From assembly GCA_035276605.1 (NCBI GenBank), contig DATELN010000186.1, positions 29,162 through 93,161 of the forward strand: a stretch of DNA of 64,000 nucleotides, in the 5' to 3' direction. The translations under genes were made by a program, and so were the position numbers. A model generated the notes under the pieces. It was not told the origin of the DNA. It saw nothing but the letters and a program-made list of their open reading frames with translations, and made no database searches. Below are positions 8,801-17,643 of the stretch, piece by piece (position 1 is the first letter of the stretch; every line of letters starts with the position of its first letter). The stretch is from GCA-003244245 sp035276605. Lineage in GTDB: Bacteria > Actinomycetota > Actinomycetes > Mycobacteriales > Pseudonocardiaceae.

Positions 8801-9034
8801 TCAGTGCTTCAGCCCAGCCCGGATGTGCGCCAGCAGCATGTCGGCTTCAGCTCGAGCCCATTCGCCAGGGTCCCATGTCGACCGCAGAAACATCAGTTCG
8901 GGCTGGCTGCGAATATGCGCCTGGTGGCGCGCAACCAGGGCGCAAGCCAAGAGGTCACGGAAGGTGTCATCCAGGGAAATCGGGCGTCCGTTGGCTGGGG
9001 AGGCAGCATCGGCTGGATAACCAATGGTAGTCAT
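8801..9034 (-). CDS. Hypothetical protein
   Basis: A soluble protein of 77 residues (begins MTTIGYPADAASP) with a helical centre (LDDTFRDLLACALVARHQAH) and an aromatic stretch (STWDPGEWARAEADMLLAH). The start at 9034 is preferred because AAAGG precedes it; the frame is open upstream to 9148. No family recognised. Confidence 0.6.
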   Translation of the reverse strand: MTTIGYPADAASPANGRPISLDDTFRDLLACALVARHQAHIRSQPELMFLRSTWDPGEWARAEADMLLAHIRAGLKH

Positions 9035-9166
9035 ATCATGCCTTTCGATAGATATCGCGGCGGATATCCATAGCACTCCATGACCACATCTCAGACATGG
9101 CCTGCCACCAACCGGCGTGTGAACGGACAGGCAATAGTGATCGCGCAACGCCGGAAAGGTGCCCGC

Positions 9167-9523
9167 TCAAATACGGCGGCCGCGCACGATCCAGGTGTCG
9201 ATCACGATGGTCCGGCGAAACAGCACCAGGCCGGGGTCGTTGGTCATCGCGGAGGGCGCTGGGGTGACCGCCATTCCCACCGGCTGCGCCGATCGACCGT
9301 GCGCCGCCAGCGCCCATCGCAGGCCAGCGTGCAGCGCCAACCCGGCAGCGGTAGCCAGGGAGCTGGCCACCGCGGGGTGCCGGCTCGCTCGTCGTAACCG
9401 ATCGGGCAGCGTGCCGAGTTGATTCCACCGAGTTGGCTGATTCCGCACTGGGCGAGCGGGCAGCACGGGTCGCGGGGCAACGACCGCGGGCAGGTGTTCG
9501 GGATCGTCCATGCCGTCCATCAA
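9167..9523 (-). CDS. Hypothetical protein, probable single membrane helix
   Basis: A frame of 118 codons with strong GC at third positions. It has a proline-rich N-terminus (VVAPRPVLPARP), a possible amphipathic or membrane helix (AVASSLATAAGLALHAGLRW) and a hydrophobic C-terminal strand (GLVLFRRTIVIDTWIV). No clear Shine-Dalgarno and no recognised family; coding status rests on codon bias. Confidence 0.5.
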   Translation of the reverse strand: MMDGMDDPEHLPAVVAPRPVLPARPVRNQPTRWNQLGTLPDRLRRASRHPAVASSLATAAGLALHAGLRWALAAHGRSAQPVGMAVTPAPSAMTNDPGLVLFRRTIVIDTWIVRGRRI

Positions 9524-9556
9524 ACCAGCGAGGGCACCGATTCGCTGAGAAGATGT

Positions 9557-9952
9557 TCAGGCATCCGTGGGACTGGGCGCGGCCGCCGCGGCAGCATTGC
9601 GCCGGATAGTCTCATCGGTTTTGCGCTGGTCCACCGTTGCGGTGAACTGCACCCATTCGCAGGCGCCTTGCGTCAGCGGGATGTGTCCTGGGCCGACGTC
9701 GAAGGCCTCGCCCTGAGCAATGTCGAGTGGTCCGTGCTTCGTCTTGAAGGTGAGGTGCCCGCTCACGACGTAACCCTGATGTCGACACTGGCACATGTCA
9801 TCGGGCAGCCCCCGGAACAGTGGGGTGGGATCGATTGCTTGGTCGGCGCGCCCGAACTCCACGGTGACGTCCCCGGATTCGACCCTCCGTATTTCGCCCA
9901 CGCCCTGTTGTTTGAAGACGACCGCGCCATCGCCGCTACGAAGCACTCCCAT
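9557..9952 (-). CDS. Cupin-domain protein
   Basis: A 131-residue single-domain cupin. The first cupin box is represented by CQCRHQGYVVSGHLTFKTKHG and the second by GEAFDVGPGHIPLTQG; histidines are fewer than in classical metal-binding cupins, so metal binding is uncertain. Start 9952 is supported by GGAAGGAGAG four bases upstream. Substrate and role are unknown. Confidence 0.75.
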   Translation of the reverse strand: MGVLRSGDGAVVFKQQGVGEIRRVESGDVTVEFGRADQAIDPTPLFRGLPDDMCQCRHQGYVVSGHLTFKTKHGPLDIAQGEAFDVGPGHIPLTQGACEWVQFTATVDQRKTDETIRRNAAAAAAPSPTDA

Positions 9953-10015
9953 GTCGCTCTCCTTCCAAGGGCGGGAAACGAGCAAAATTTTCGGGACTCG
10001 CCGCTTGGCGAACTG

Positions 10016-10736
10016 TCAGGTACCCGACATGCGCAGTATCAGGTTGCTGACACTTGCTGCGGCAGCCAGATCGAGCAGCAGCTGTTTGGATCCTGGCCGA
10101 GCGACCAACTGGAGACCGTCCGGGGCGCCGGCCTGGGTGAGTCCGGCTGGGACGCTGAGGGCCGGAGATCCGCTGAGATTGAATCCCCAGGTCAGTGCGA
10201 CGCTGATGGCGTCACCAGGGCCGTCGTGCCTGTGCGGAGCCTTCGGTATGGTCGGCGTGACCAGCAGATCCACCGTGCGGAACAGTTGCTGTAACCGGTC
10301 GTCGTTGTGGCAGCGTACGGTGCGGGCACCCGCGGTGCGCTGGCGTCGGGCGGGCGTCGCGGAGCTGCACTGGGGTATCGATGATCTCGACACGGTCGGC
10401 GAGTCGCTGCAGCGCGCTAGCGGCCACGGCGGCAATCTTGGGGTGAGTGTCGGCAAACCCAGGGTGGTCGACCACGTCACGATGGGCCGGGCAGGCATCG
10501 GTGCGGCAGAGTGAGCGCGGCGTCCGGTGGTCGATTTGAGGCCGAAGATGCCGCACCAAGCGGCGCCGTCGCTGCCAGTGGCCAGCGGCACGATGCCGGT
10601 GGCCACCGCTGCCGCCGAGCCTGCTGACGAGGCGCCGGGCGACTACTTCCACGGTCGACCACAAGCCTGCATTGACCGCGGTCGCGACATCTCGCGCGGT
10701 CAGCTGCAGGTACTCCCACTCGTCGAGAACGTCCAC
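10016..10736 (-). pseudogene. Amidase (amidase-signature family), degraded
   Basis: Pieces of an amidase are found in two minus-strand frames. The upstream piece (LTARDVATAVNAGLWSTVEVV) matches the usual N-terminus; the downstream frame holds GSDGAAWCGIFGLKSTTGR, a damaged version of the Gly-Ser-rich region with the catalytic serines, and a normal C-terminal part (TPTIPKAPHRHDGPGD, NLSGSPALSVPAGLT). The catalytic Lys/Ser region is partly deleted and the frames are shifted, so an active enzyme is not expected. Confidence 0.75.
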
Positions 10737-10911
10737 GCTTCTCGGCTAACAATTGTGGTGTTTGTCACGCCAGCCAAATCAACGATTTGACGCCGTGCGC
10801 TGCACGGTAGATGCTCGATACTTCGGCCCGACTGTGCCGAATATCGACTGAAAAACACCGCTCAGCGTTTCTCACCCGGCCGAGTGGTGCCCGTCTTATA
10901 TCGTGCGGGGC

Positions 10912-11379
10912 ATGAACGAAAGCAGCGACGCGCCCGCCGGCAGTAGTTTGCGGGTGGCCGAGCACGGACCCGAGACTCGCGTGATCACCGTAGTAGGCCA
11001 GATCGACACACCGACCGCACGTGAACTGGCCAACTCTTTGACCAGCCAGCTGGCGGCTGCCCGAATCGTGGTTGTCGACCTCAACGGTGTGTCGTTTCTG
11101 GGATCTGCCGGGCTGTCCGCGCTATTCGAGGCCAACGAGCTCGCCAGCCAGCAACGTCGTGCCCTGCGATTGGTGTGCAACTCGCCCATCGCCAACTGGG
11201 TGCTGGCCGCCACCGGACTTCACGAGCACTTCGTCTTCGCCGACACCGTGCCGGCCGCGGTAAAAACCCCACCCCGCAAACTCGCTCGCACCGCCGTAAC
11301 CATCCCCCGCCGCACCCATCGAACCCGCCGACCCCGACCGGCAGTCTGGATGCAGACTGCCGTTTCCGGGCGCTCCTAA
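10912..11379 (+). CDS. STAS-domain protein (anti-sigma factor antagonist type)
   Basis: A 155-residue protein with one STAS domain (about 10-115). The phospho-acceptor loop reads VSFLGSAGLSALFEA, with a serine where SpoIIAA has its regulatory Ser, so control by an anti-sigma kinase is possible. The basic C-terminal tail (about 120-155) is low complexity and its last codons lie inside a perfect hairpin at 11339-11362. No kinase or sigma gene is adjacent. GTG 10903 is an alternative start. Confidence 0.8.
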   Translation: MNESSDAPAGSSLRVAEHGPETRVITVVGQIDTPTARELANSLTSQLAAARIVVVDLNGVSFLGSAGLSALFEANELASQQRRALRLVCNSPIANWVLAATGLHEHFVFADTVPAAVKTPPRKLARTAVTIPRRTHRTRRPRPAVWMQTAVSGRS

Positions 11380-11407
11380 ACGGCAGTCTGCATCCAGACT
11401 GCCGTTT
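11339..11407. terminator. Twin hairpins between convergent genes
   Basis: Two stem-loops share the same arms: CGGCAGTCTG/CAGACTGCCG with loop GATG (11339-11362), and AAACGGCAGTCTG/CAGACTGCCGTTT with loop CATC (11378-11407). The second has T-ends on both strands and is a likely bidirectional terminator for the convergent STAS and APC genes. The first overlaps the end of the STAS coding sequence and looks like a duplicated copy. Confidence 0.7.
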
Positions 11408-12764
11408 AGGCACTACCTGGTGGGGTGCCGACGAACAGGCGGTTGACTAGCCAGAGCAGGACTCCGACTGCCAGCAATACGCCTGCGAGCAGGTAGTTGT
11501 CCGGGTCCCGGCCGGACAGCGGAGTTGCCAGGTAGGCACACAGCACGGCGCCAAGCCACGGACTCCAGGTCGGGGCACGGAAGTGCTTGTGCTCGACGCG
11601 CTGCCTGCGAAGCACCAGACACGCGATGTTCACCAGCGTGAACACCGCAAGCAGCAGCAGTGAGGTGGTGCCCGCCAGGCTGACCAGCGGCACGAAGCTG
11701 ACCAGCACTACGGCGATCGCGCTGGTGAACACGATCGACACCCACGGGGTGCGCCGGGTGGCGTGCACCGAGCCCAGAACTGTGGGGATGATCCGCTCGC
11801 CTGCCATGCCGTAGACCAGTCTGCTGGCCATCAGCATGTTGATTAGCGCCGAATTGATCACTGCGAAAAGTCCGATGACGGCGAAGATGTGCAGGGGGAA
11901 GTCGGGTGCACCGATCTTGACAACCTCGAATAGTGCGTCACTCTGCAAAGCAGCCAACCGGTCGGTAGGTACCAGCAGCGACGACGTGAGCGCGACCAGC
12001 ACGTAGATCAGCCCCGCGGCACCCATCCCAAGCAGCATCGCCCGCGGGAAAATCTTCGCCGGTGCCGTGCATTCCTCGGCCATGTTGACCGAGTCCTCAA
12101 AACCAATCATCGCGAAAAAGGCCAGTGCGGTGGCTGAGGTGATCGCCAGCAGGACACCGGAGTTGGCGGTGTCGATGTGGGTGAGCCTGCTCGGCTCGCC
12201 CTGGCCCGAGCCGACGGCGTAGCAGCCAATAGCAATGATGATCAGCAGGCCCGACAGTTCAATGCAGGTGAGCACCACGTTGGCCTTGACGGACTCACCG
12301 ACCCCACGGAAGTTGATCAGCGCGAGGAGCACGATAAAAGCGATCGCGACTGCTGTGGTAGGCAGCGTGATGAACTGCTGGAGGTAGGTCTTGGCGAACG
12401 CCACGGCCGCCGAGGATGCGCTGGTGATGCCCGAGCTCATCACGGCAAACGCCACGATGAAGGTGAGGAACGGGATCTCGAACGCCCGGTTGACGTACAG
12501 CGCGGCCCCCGCCGCCCTGGGGTACTTACCGACCAGCTCCAGATAGCTGAACGCAGTGAGAAAAGCAACCAGAAATGCGCCGACGAACGGCACCCACAAG
12601 GCCCCGCCGATCTCTCCCGCGACAGTCCCGATCAGCGCGTAAATTCCGGTGCCCAGAATGTCGCCTATCACGAAGAAGAACAGCAGCTTCGGGCCGATCA
12701 CCCGGTTGAGTTCGGTCGGAACCTCCCCGCCCGCCGCCACACCCTCTGCTGTCGTCTCACTCAT
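11406..12764 (-). CDS. APC-family amino acid permease
   Basis: A 452-residue integral membrane protein with about 12 segments. TM1 carries the APC substrate motif GDILGTGIYALIG; TM6 contains FFAMIGFEDSVNMAEE, typical of cationic amino acid/YfnA-like permeases. It would import an amino acid with protons. The C-terminal GTPPGSA lies in the hairpin region shared with the convergent STAS gene. Confidence 0.88.
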   Translation of the reverse strand: MSETTAEGVAAGGEVPTELNRVIGPKLLFFFVIGDILGTGIYALIGTVAGEIGGALWVPFVGAFLVAFLTAFSYLELVGKYPRAAGAALYVNRAFEIPFLTFIVAFAVMSSGITSASSAAVAFAKTYLQQFITLPTTAVAIAFIVLLALINFRGVGESVKANVVLTCIELSGLLIIIAIGCYAVGSGQGEPSRLTHIDTANSGVLLAITSATALAFFAMIGFEDSVNMAEECTAPAKIFPRAMLLGMGAAGLIYVLVALTSSLLVPTDRLAALQSDALFEVVKIGAPDFPLHIFAVIGLFAVINSALINMLMASRLVYGMAGERIIPTVLGSVHATRRTPWVSIVFTSAIAVVLVSFVPLVSLAGTTSLLLLAVFTLVNIACLVLRRQRVEHKHFRAPTWSPWLGAVLCAYLATPLSGRDPDNYLLAGVLLAVGVLLWLVNRLFVGTPPGSA

Positions 12765-12910
12765 GACATGCAGTCTGGCGGGTGCCTGCGCACTGAGTCA
12801 CACATCAAGGCAGCAGGGCGTGTCAGGTCCACGCAGCCGGCCGGGCAGCCTAGCCGCTTGCGGCCAAGCGGCGGTGTCGTTATGCGGGCGCAGCCGGTAC
12901 GAAGTGCGCC

Positions 12911-13072
12911 GTGCCTTCATCGGCTCGCCGCGTTCGGGCGTTGATCCGTGATGTGGCGACCGTGCGCGCCGACATCGAGCAGTACCGTGCGCAACTGCGG
13001 GACGCGCTCGAGTTGGTGATGTCGTTACCAAACGATCTGGTTGGCCGGCGAGGTGCCCAGCCATCTGGCTAG
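12911..13072 (+). CDS. Small hypothetical protein (53 aa)
   Basis: A short frame from GTG 12911 with good codon bias: basic N-terminus (PSSARRVRALIRD), then a heptad-like helix (VRADIEQYRAQLRDALELV) and a short tail. It looks like a real small coiled-coil protein, but the ribosome binding site is poor. It ends about 60 bases before the sugar porter gene. Confidence 0.45.
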   Translation: MPSSARRVRALIRDVATVRADIEQYRAQLRDALELVMSLPNDLVGRRGAQPSG

Positions 13073-13129
13073 CTCGCGTCTAGGTTTATTCCGCCCACGC
13101 GCTCGCCTGGCCCGCATTGGAGGTAGCTG

Positions 13130-14509
13130 ATGGTGGCACCAACATTGCGAGGCCGGGTGAGCACGCGACGGGTGTACGCCTTGGGCGCCTTGGCAGCAGT
13201 GCTGTTCGGTTACGACGGCGGCATTATCGGTGCCGCGATCTTGTTCATTCCGCGGGATCTGCCGCTGCCGGCCTGGCAGCAAGGTGTTGTGGTCGGCGCC
13301 ATGGTTTTCGGAGCGATGGTGGGCGCCTTGGGCAGTGGTCCCGCCGCTGATCGCCTGGGACGGCAGCGGATCCTGCTGGTCGCCGGGGTGGTGTTCACCC
13401 TTGGAGCCCTGGGTACCGGCCTGGCCTGGACCGTCATGATGCTGGTGGCGTTCCGCTTTATCGTGGGCCTGGCTATCGGTATCGCGTCGGTGATAGTGCC
13501 TCTCTATCTGGCCGAAATGGCACCCGCCCGGGACCGCGGCGTGATCACTTCCCTCAACCAGTACATGATCATCGTGGGGACGGCGCTGTCCGCCGCCGTC
13601 GGCTACCTGCTGGCATTCGTCGGATCGTGGCGGGCGATGTTGCTCCTCGGCGTGTTGCCTGCGGTCGTGCTCATGGTCGGCATGCGCACCATGCCGGACA
13701 CGCCCCGATCTCTGGTGCGACGTGGACATCCCGAGCAGGCCCGCACGGTTTTGACCAGCCTGCGCGGCGATGCCGCACTGGCCGAGCGGGAACTCGCCGA
13801 GATCACTGAACTCGAACGCCAGCAACACGACATGCAGACCGGCGCGCGCCTGTCTGCCCCCTGGGTCCGCCGGCTGCTGCTGCTGGGTGCTGGACTAGCG
13901 GTGTTCCAGCAGGTCACTGGGATCGGTTCGATCGTGTACGTACCGACCGTGCTCACTGGTTTTGGGATGTCCAAGCTCACCGCGTTGTTGTTCGGCTTCC
14001 TCAACGGACTGCTGAACACGGCGACCATCGCTGTTGTCGTCCGGTCCAAGATCGTGGACCGGCGTGGCCGTAAGCCCATCCTGCTGGCCGGTCTGGCCGG
14101 CATGTCGATCAGCTGGCTCGCCGTCGGTATCGCGGCGCTGACTCTTCCGGTCAACTCGACCACGCTGTTCGTCATCGCGGTAGCCGCGTTTGTGGTATTC
14201 ACTAACACCTTCTCCGCAACCTGGGGTCCGGTGTTGTGGGTTATGTTGGCTGAGATTTTCCCGCTCGCCATCCGGGGATCGGCGATGGCCATCGCAACCT
14301 TGTTCAACTGGCTGGCCGCTTTCCTGGTGTCACTTACCTTCCCGGGCCTAGCCGCGCTCGCCGGTGCGGGCACCGTCTACCTCGCCTACGCCGCCGCCGG
14401 GGTGGTGATCGCTCCGATCGTGTGGTGGATGGTGCCCGAGACCAAGGAACGCAGCCTGGAATCGTTGGAAGCGCAGTTTCGCAACGGCCGGCTGACCGTG
14501 CGGCCGTAA
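13130..14509 (+). CDS. MFS sugar porter
   Basis: A 459-residue, 12-segment transporter of the sugar porter family. Signature motifs are GPAADRLGRQRIL between TM2 and TM3, PLYLAEMAPARDRG after TM4, the QQVTGIGSIVYVPT motif in TM7, and PETKERSLE at the C-terminus. ATG 13130 follows GGAGGT at ideal distance. It would import a hexose, pentose or polyol with protons. Confidence 0.9.
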   Translation: MVAPTLRGRVSTRRVYALGALAAVLFGYDGGIIGAAILFIPRDLPLPAWQQGVVVGAMVFGAMVGALGSGPAADRLGRQRILLVAGVVFTLGALGTGLAWTVMMLVAFRFIVGLAIGIASVIVPLYLAEMAPARDRGVITSLNQYMIIVGTALSAAVGYLLAFVGSWRAMLLLGVLPAVVLMVGMRTMPDTPRSLVRRGHPEQARTVLTSLRGDAALAERELAEITELERQQHDMQTGARLSAPWVRRLLLLGAGLAVFQQVTGIGSIVYVPTVLTGFGMSKLTALLFGFLNGLLNTATIAVVVRSKIVDRRGRKPILLAGLAGMSISWLAVGIAALTLPVNSTTLFVIAVAAFVVFTNTFSATWGPVLWVMLAEIFPLAIRGSAMAIATLFNWLAAFLVSLTFPGLAALAGAGTVYLAYAAAGVVIAPIVWWMVPETKERSLESLEAQFRNGRLTVRP

Positions 14510-14546
14510 CCTGGGCTTTTATGTCGACTCCTGGGGGCGGCCGGTC

Positions 14547-15305
14547 TTGCTCGTCATACTGCTGATCGCCGTTGTCGTTGGCGCGATTGTCGGAGCAGTG
14601 GGTGCGGCGGCGAACCGGGTCAAGACCGGAGACGAGTTCTTGCTGTGGGTGATCGGGGGGACGATCGGTGGTGGGCTGGCCGTCCTGGGCTGGACAGGAA
14701 TTTTGCTGGGCATCGGCGCACTGTTCGGACTCGAATCGAGCATCGCCACCACCGCCACCACCGGTTTGATCATCTTCGGGGTGACGGCTGCGCTTGGGGC
14801 TGCCCTCGGCGCGCTGCTGGACGGCACGGACAACCCGGCAGCGTGGTTGTTCAGCTTCCTCATCAAATGGGCGCAGTCGCCGCTGCTGACCACCGCCGGC
14901 CTGGTTGCCACGCTGATCGTGGCGATCGGGCGCAGCAAGGTCGACTTCCGCCGGGGCATGGTGTTTATCGCAGTGGGTCCTGGTCGCGCTGCCCTGACGC
15001 TCGGCGCCGTGGCGTGGACCCAGTCAAGTTGCTTCAAGGCAGACGGGACGATGCCGGATAACCTGGCCCGGCATGAGTCGGTGCACAGCCGGACAGTGGC
15101 AGCCATCGGCGAACTCGGTTTCTACGTCACCTACGTCGCGATCGGCGCTATCTGGGGGTTGGCGCAGGGTGGCTCATGGAACAACCTCAACGCGGGCGGC
15201 TGCGGCAACCCGTTCGAAAAGACCGCGCACACCTTTACCGGTGACCCGGCCACGCCCCGATCCGCGAGCGACTGTAAACATCAACGAGTTACTGCTACCC
15301 GTTGA
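14547..15305 (+). CDS. Conserved membrane protein, function unknown
   Basis: A 252-residue protein with Gly/Ala-rich membrane segments at about 1-22, 32-55, 62-90 and 105-125, a further hydrophobic stretch and a polar C-terminus. It contains HESVHSRTV followed by a hydrophobic segment; this is not a complete zinc-protease motif in context. A TTG start at 14547 is the only usable one near the N-terminal hydrophobic segment. The last 11 bases overlap the convergent gene at 15295. Confidence 0.65.
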   Translation: MLVILLIAVVVGAIVGAVGAAANRVKTGDEFLLWVIGGTIGGGLAVLGWTGILLGIGALFGLESSIATTATTGLIIFGVTAALGAALGALLDGTDNPAAWLFSFLIKWAQSPLLTTAGLVATLIVAIGRSKVDFRRGMVFIAVGPGRAALTLGAVAWTQSSCFKADGTMPDNLARHESVHSRTVAAIGELGFYVTYVAIGAIWGLAQGGSWNNLNAGGCGNPFEKTAHTFTGDPATPRSASDCKHQRVTATR

Positions 15306-17496
15306 CTGTGATGAATTTTGCATACTCACATGGGCGGCCAACATCGTCGACCACAAACAGCATGTATGGGCCGGGTGGCGCAACTGCCCCGCTGGGCGGC
15401 GCGGTTGCGACCAGAGTGTTGGCCCCCGTCGCCTGGAAGCGCAACAGGACCGCGCGCTGATCGCCGTCAAATGCGTGTGTTGATGAGCCACACCGCATCA
15501 GCACCATAGACGTGATGGCGGTAGCGCTTGGCACACCCACCGTGAATTGTGAGCCGTAGCGGGTCGAGGATGGGCAAGTCGTGATTCTTGGCCGGGGCCC
15601 CGGCGGATAAGGGGGTTCGTAGATCTCGATCTGTTTCTGTATAGGCGTCGGCGGTTGGCCCGGTTGGTTAGGAGAGTTGCCACCAGCTGTCCAGACCCTA
15701 CCATCTGGCATCAGCAATGCCGTGGAATGATAGTTGCGCAGAACCGTCGCTGGGTCGGCGATTGTGTGCCACGCGCCGGTACCCCCCAGGTAACGGCCTT
15801 GTCGGCGGTCGAGAGGAGTATTGTAGAGCTCAGGTTCCATAATACCGATCTGATCGTTGTCCGGTGCCGCGCCTCCAGTGAGTAGCACATCACCGGTGGG
15901 CAGTAGGGTCGCGCAGGCATGAGTGCGGGCGCGGGTTTCCGTGCTGATGGAAAACCAGGGTCGCCAGCCTCCATTGGCTTCCCAGAACGTCGACCAGACG
16001 GCACCGTCGGTTCCGGTAACGAATAGATCGAGGTGGGTCTCGTTAGCCCGCCACAACGCCGTGATCGTCGCACCCGGCTGCATTTTAACTTCGGGATGTA
16101 TCACAAACCACGGCCGCCAACCACCATTGGCGTCCCACAACGTCGACCACACCGCACCATCAGGCCCGGTCACGAACAAATCTAGATGCGTGTCATTGGA
16201 TCGCCACTTTGCCGTGACTGTCCCACCCGCCTGCATTTTCACTTCGGGATGAATCACAAACCAGGGCCGCCAACCACCATTGGCGTCCCACAATGTCGAC
16301 CACACCGCACCATCAGGCCCGGTCACGAACAAGTCCAGATGCGTCCCGTTGCTCCGCCACAACGCCGTGACCGCCGCACCCGGCTGCATCTTCTGTTCGG
16401 GATGAATCACAAACCACGGCCGCCAACCACCATCAACCTCCCACAATGTCGTCCACACCGCACCATCGGTTCCAGTAGTAAACAGATCGAGATGCGTGTC
16501 ATTGGAGCGCCACAGCGCGGTGACCGTCGCCCCCGGTCGAATCGTTACACCTGAAAGGCGCGGCACATCGACCCAGTCAGGGTTGGCCTCGCCTAGGTCG
16601 ATTAGCTGTGAGCGCGCTGCACCTGCCAACAATATTCGGGGTTGGTAGCCGTCATCGGGCACGAGCGGGAGTAGCACAGATGGGCAGTTGAAGTCATGGT
16701 AGGCGGCATCGGGCAGGGGAGACAGTTCGCGCGCATTACCCGTCGCCGGGTCAAGGGTAATATTGCGCTGGAAGCCGTTGATCCGGGAGGAGACGAACAC
16801 CGACCCGTCTCGCAGTAGGTGAGTTCGTGGGTACAAAATGGGCTGCGCCCTCACATCTCCGACTGGAGTCGGCAGCAGTACCCAAGTGTTAGTACTTGGC
16901 TGGTAGCGCTCTGCCGTATTGTTGCCATGACGCGTGTCATCCCCAGCGGGGTGACCCTGAAAAACGAAAATTTCTCCGTTGGCGAGCGTGCACAGTGTTG
17001 GGTACCATCGGCCACCACCGGTTAGCCGACCGGGTTGCGGACCCATGTCAGCAGCGGCTGAGAACGTACCGCTACGGGGCGCATAAATAGCGCAGTGACG
17101 ATGTCCCTCGAAGTGCATCGCGTGATGGATCCCACCAGCATCCGGGGGATACTTGAGAGTCCCCCCGGCTACGAGGAGGCGTCCGTCAGCGAGGAACGCA
17201 TGTCCGCAGCAAAAGACATCAAAGGTCGGCGACTGGACGCGGACCAGCGGAAACTCCGGATGCAGGCAATTAAATCTCCGGGTGTGATCGAAATGTCCCT
17301 CGCGAGCCTCGTCGATAGAGTGGTTGTCGCCACCGAAAAGAATGATCTCGCCCTCGCCGCCATCGGTGGGAACAAGTGCGGCATGAATAGCCACGACGTC
17401 GCCAGTTGAAATTACCGGCGCCCAACCAGAGCCGGCGGCGAGCGGGCTCGCCACAGCAGCCATGTCCGACTCTATGATGGTTCTCGTATCGGTCAT
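15295..17496 (-). CDS. Copper-radical oxidase with four inserted lectin-like (PLL/DUF346-type) repeats
   Basis: A 733-residue protein. The kelch propeller and C-terminal E-set domain match glyoxal/galactose oxidases, with all cofactor residues present: Cys96 (FCCGHAF), Tyr165 (GRWYPT), Tyr589-His590 (RNYHST) and His674 (SSTHAF). Between propeller residues about 315 and 520 there are four near-identical 51-residue repeats (THLDLFVTGPDGAVW, then GGWRPWFVIHPE) like the blades of PLL-type fucose-binding propellers. No signal peptide is visible, unlike the paralogue at 1992. The insertion suggests a carbohydrate-binding module built into the enzyme; that role is inference. Confidence 0.85.
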   Translation of the reverse strand: MTDTRTIIESDMAAVASPLAAGSGWAPVISTGDVVAIHAALVPTDGGEGEIILFGGDNHSIDEAREGHFDHTRRFNCLHPEFPLVRVQSPTFDVFCCGHAFLADGRLLVAGGTLKYPPDAGGIHHAMHFEGHRHCAIYAPRSGTFSAAADMGPQPGRLTGGGRWYPTLCTLANGEIFVFQGHPAGDDTRHGNNTAERYQPSTNTWVLLPTPVGDVRAQPILYPRTHLLRDGSVFVSSRINGFQRNITLDPATGNARELSPLPDAAYHDFNCPSVLLPLVPDDGYQPRILLAGAARSQLIDLGEANPDWVDVPRLSGVTIRPGATVTALWRSNDTHLDLFTTGTDGAVWTTLWEVDGGWRPWFVIHPEQKMQPGAAVTALWRSNGTHLDLFVTGPDGAVWSTLWDANGGWRPWFVIHPEVKMQAGGTVTAKWRSNDTHLDLFVTGPDGAVWSTLWDANGGWRPWFVIHPEVKMQPGATITALWRANETHLDLFVTGTDGAVWSTFWEANGGWRPWFSISTETRARTHACATLLPTGDVLLTGGAAPDNDQIGIMEPELYNTPLDRRQGRYLGGTGAWHTIADPATVLRNYHSTALLMPDGRVWTAGGNSPNQPGQPPTPIQKQIEIYEPPYPPGPRPRITTCPSSTRYGSQFTVGVPSATAITSMVLMRCGSSTHAFDGDQRAVLLRFQATGANTLVATAPPSGAVAPPGPYMLFVVDDVGRPCEYAKFITVNG
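15940..16536 (-). repeat. Four tandem 153-bp repeats inside the copper-radical oxidase gene
   Basis: The DNA repeats every 153 bases (for example near 16105, 16258 and 16411), coding for four 51-residue units at residues 321-519. Units two and three are almost identical in DNA, which indicates recent duplication or gene conversion; the outer units are more diverged. Copy number may vary between strains. Confidence 0.9.
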
Positions 17497-17643
17497 TGAT
17501 TTCGCTCACCAATCGTGCGAGATGATACGGTCACTTCCGGTCCTGCCAGCCCTGGCGCTGGTCGCTGCACAATCGTGGACTTCATCCCTCGATGGGGCCA
17601 GAGATTTTCGTGTTGGTCATCACTGTCCGCGACCGGGTGTGAC

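Noticed and set aside
12177..12944. Plus-strand open frame of 255 codons
   Set aside because: Antisense to the APC permease; composition is Asp/Arg/Glu-rich shadow translation.
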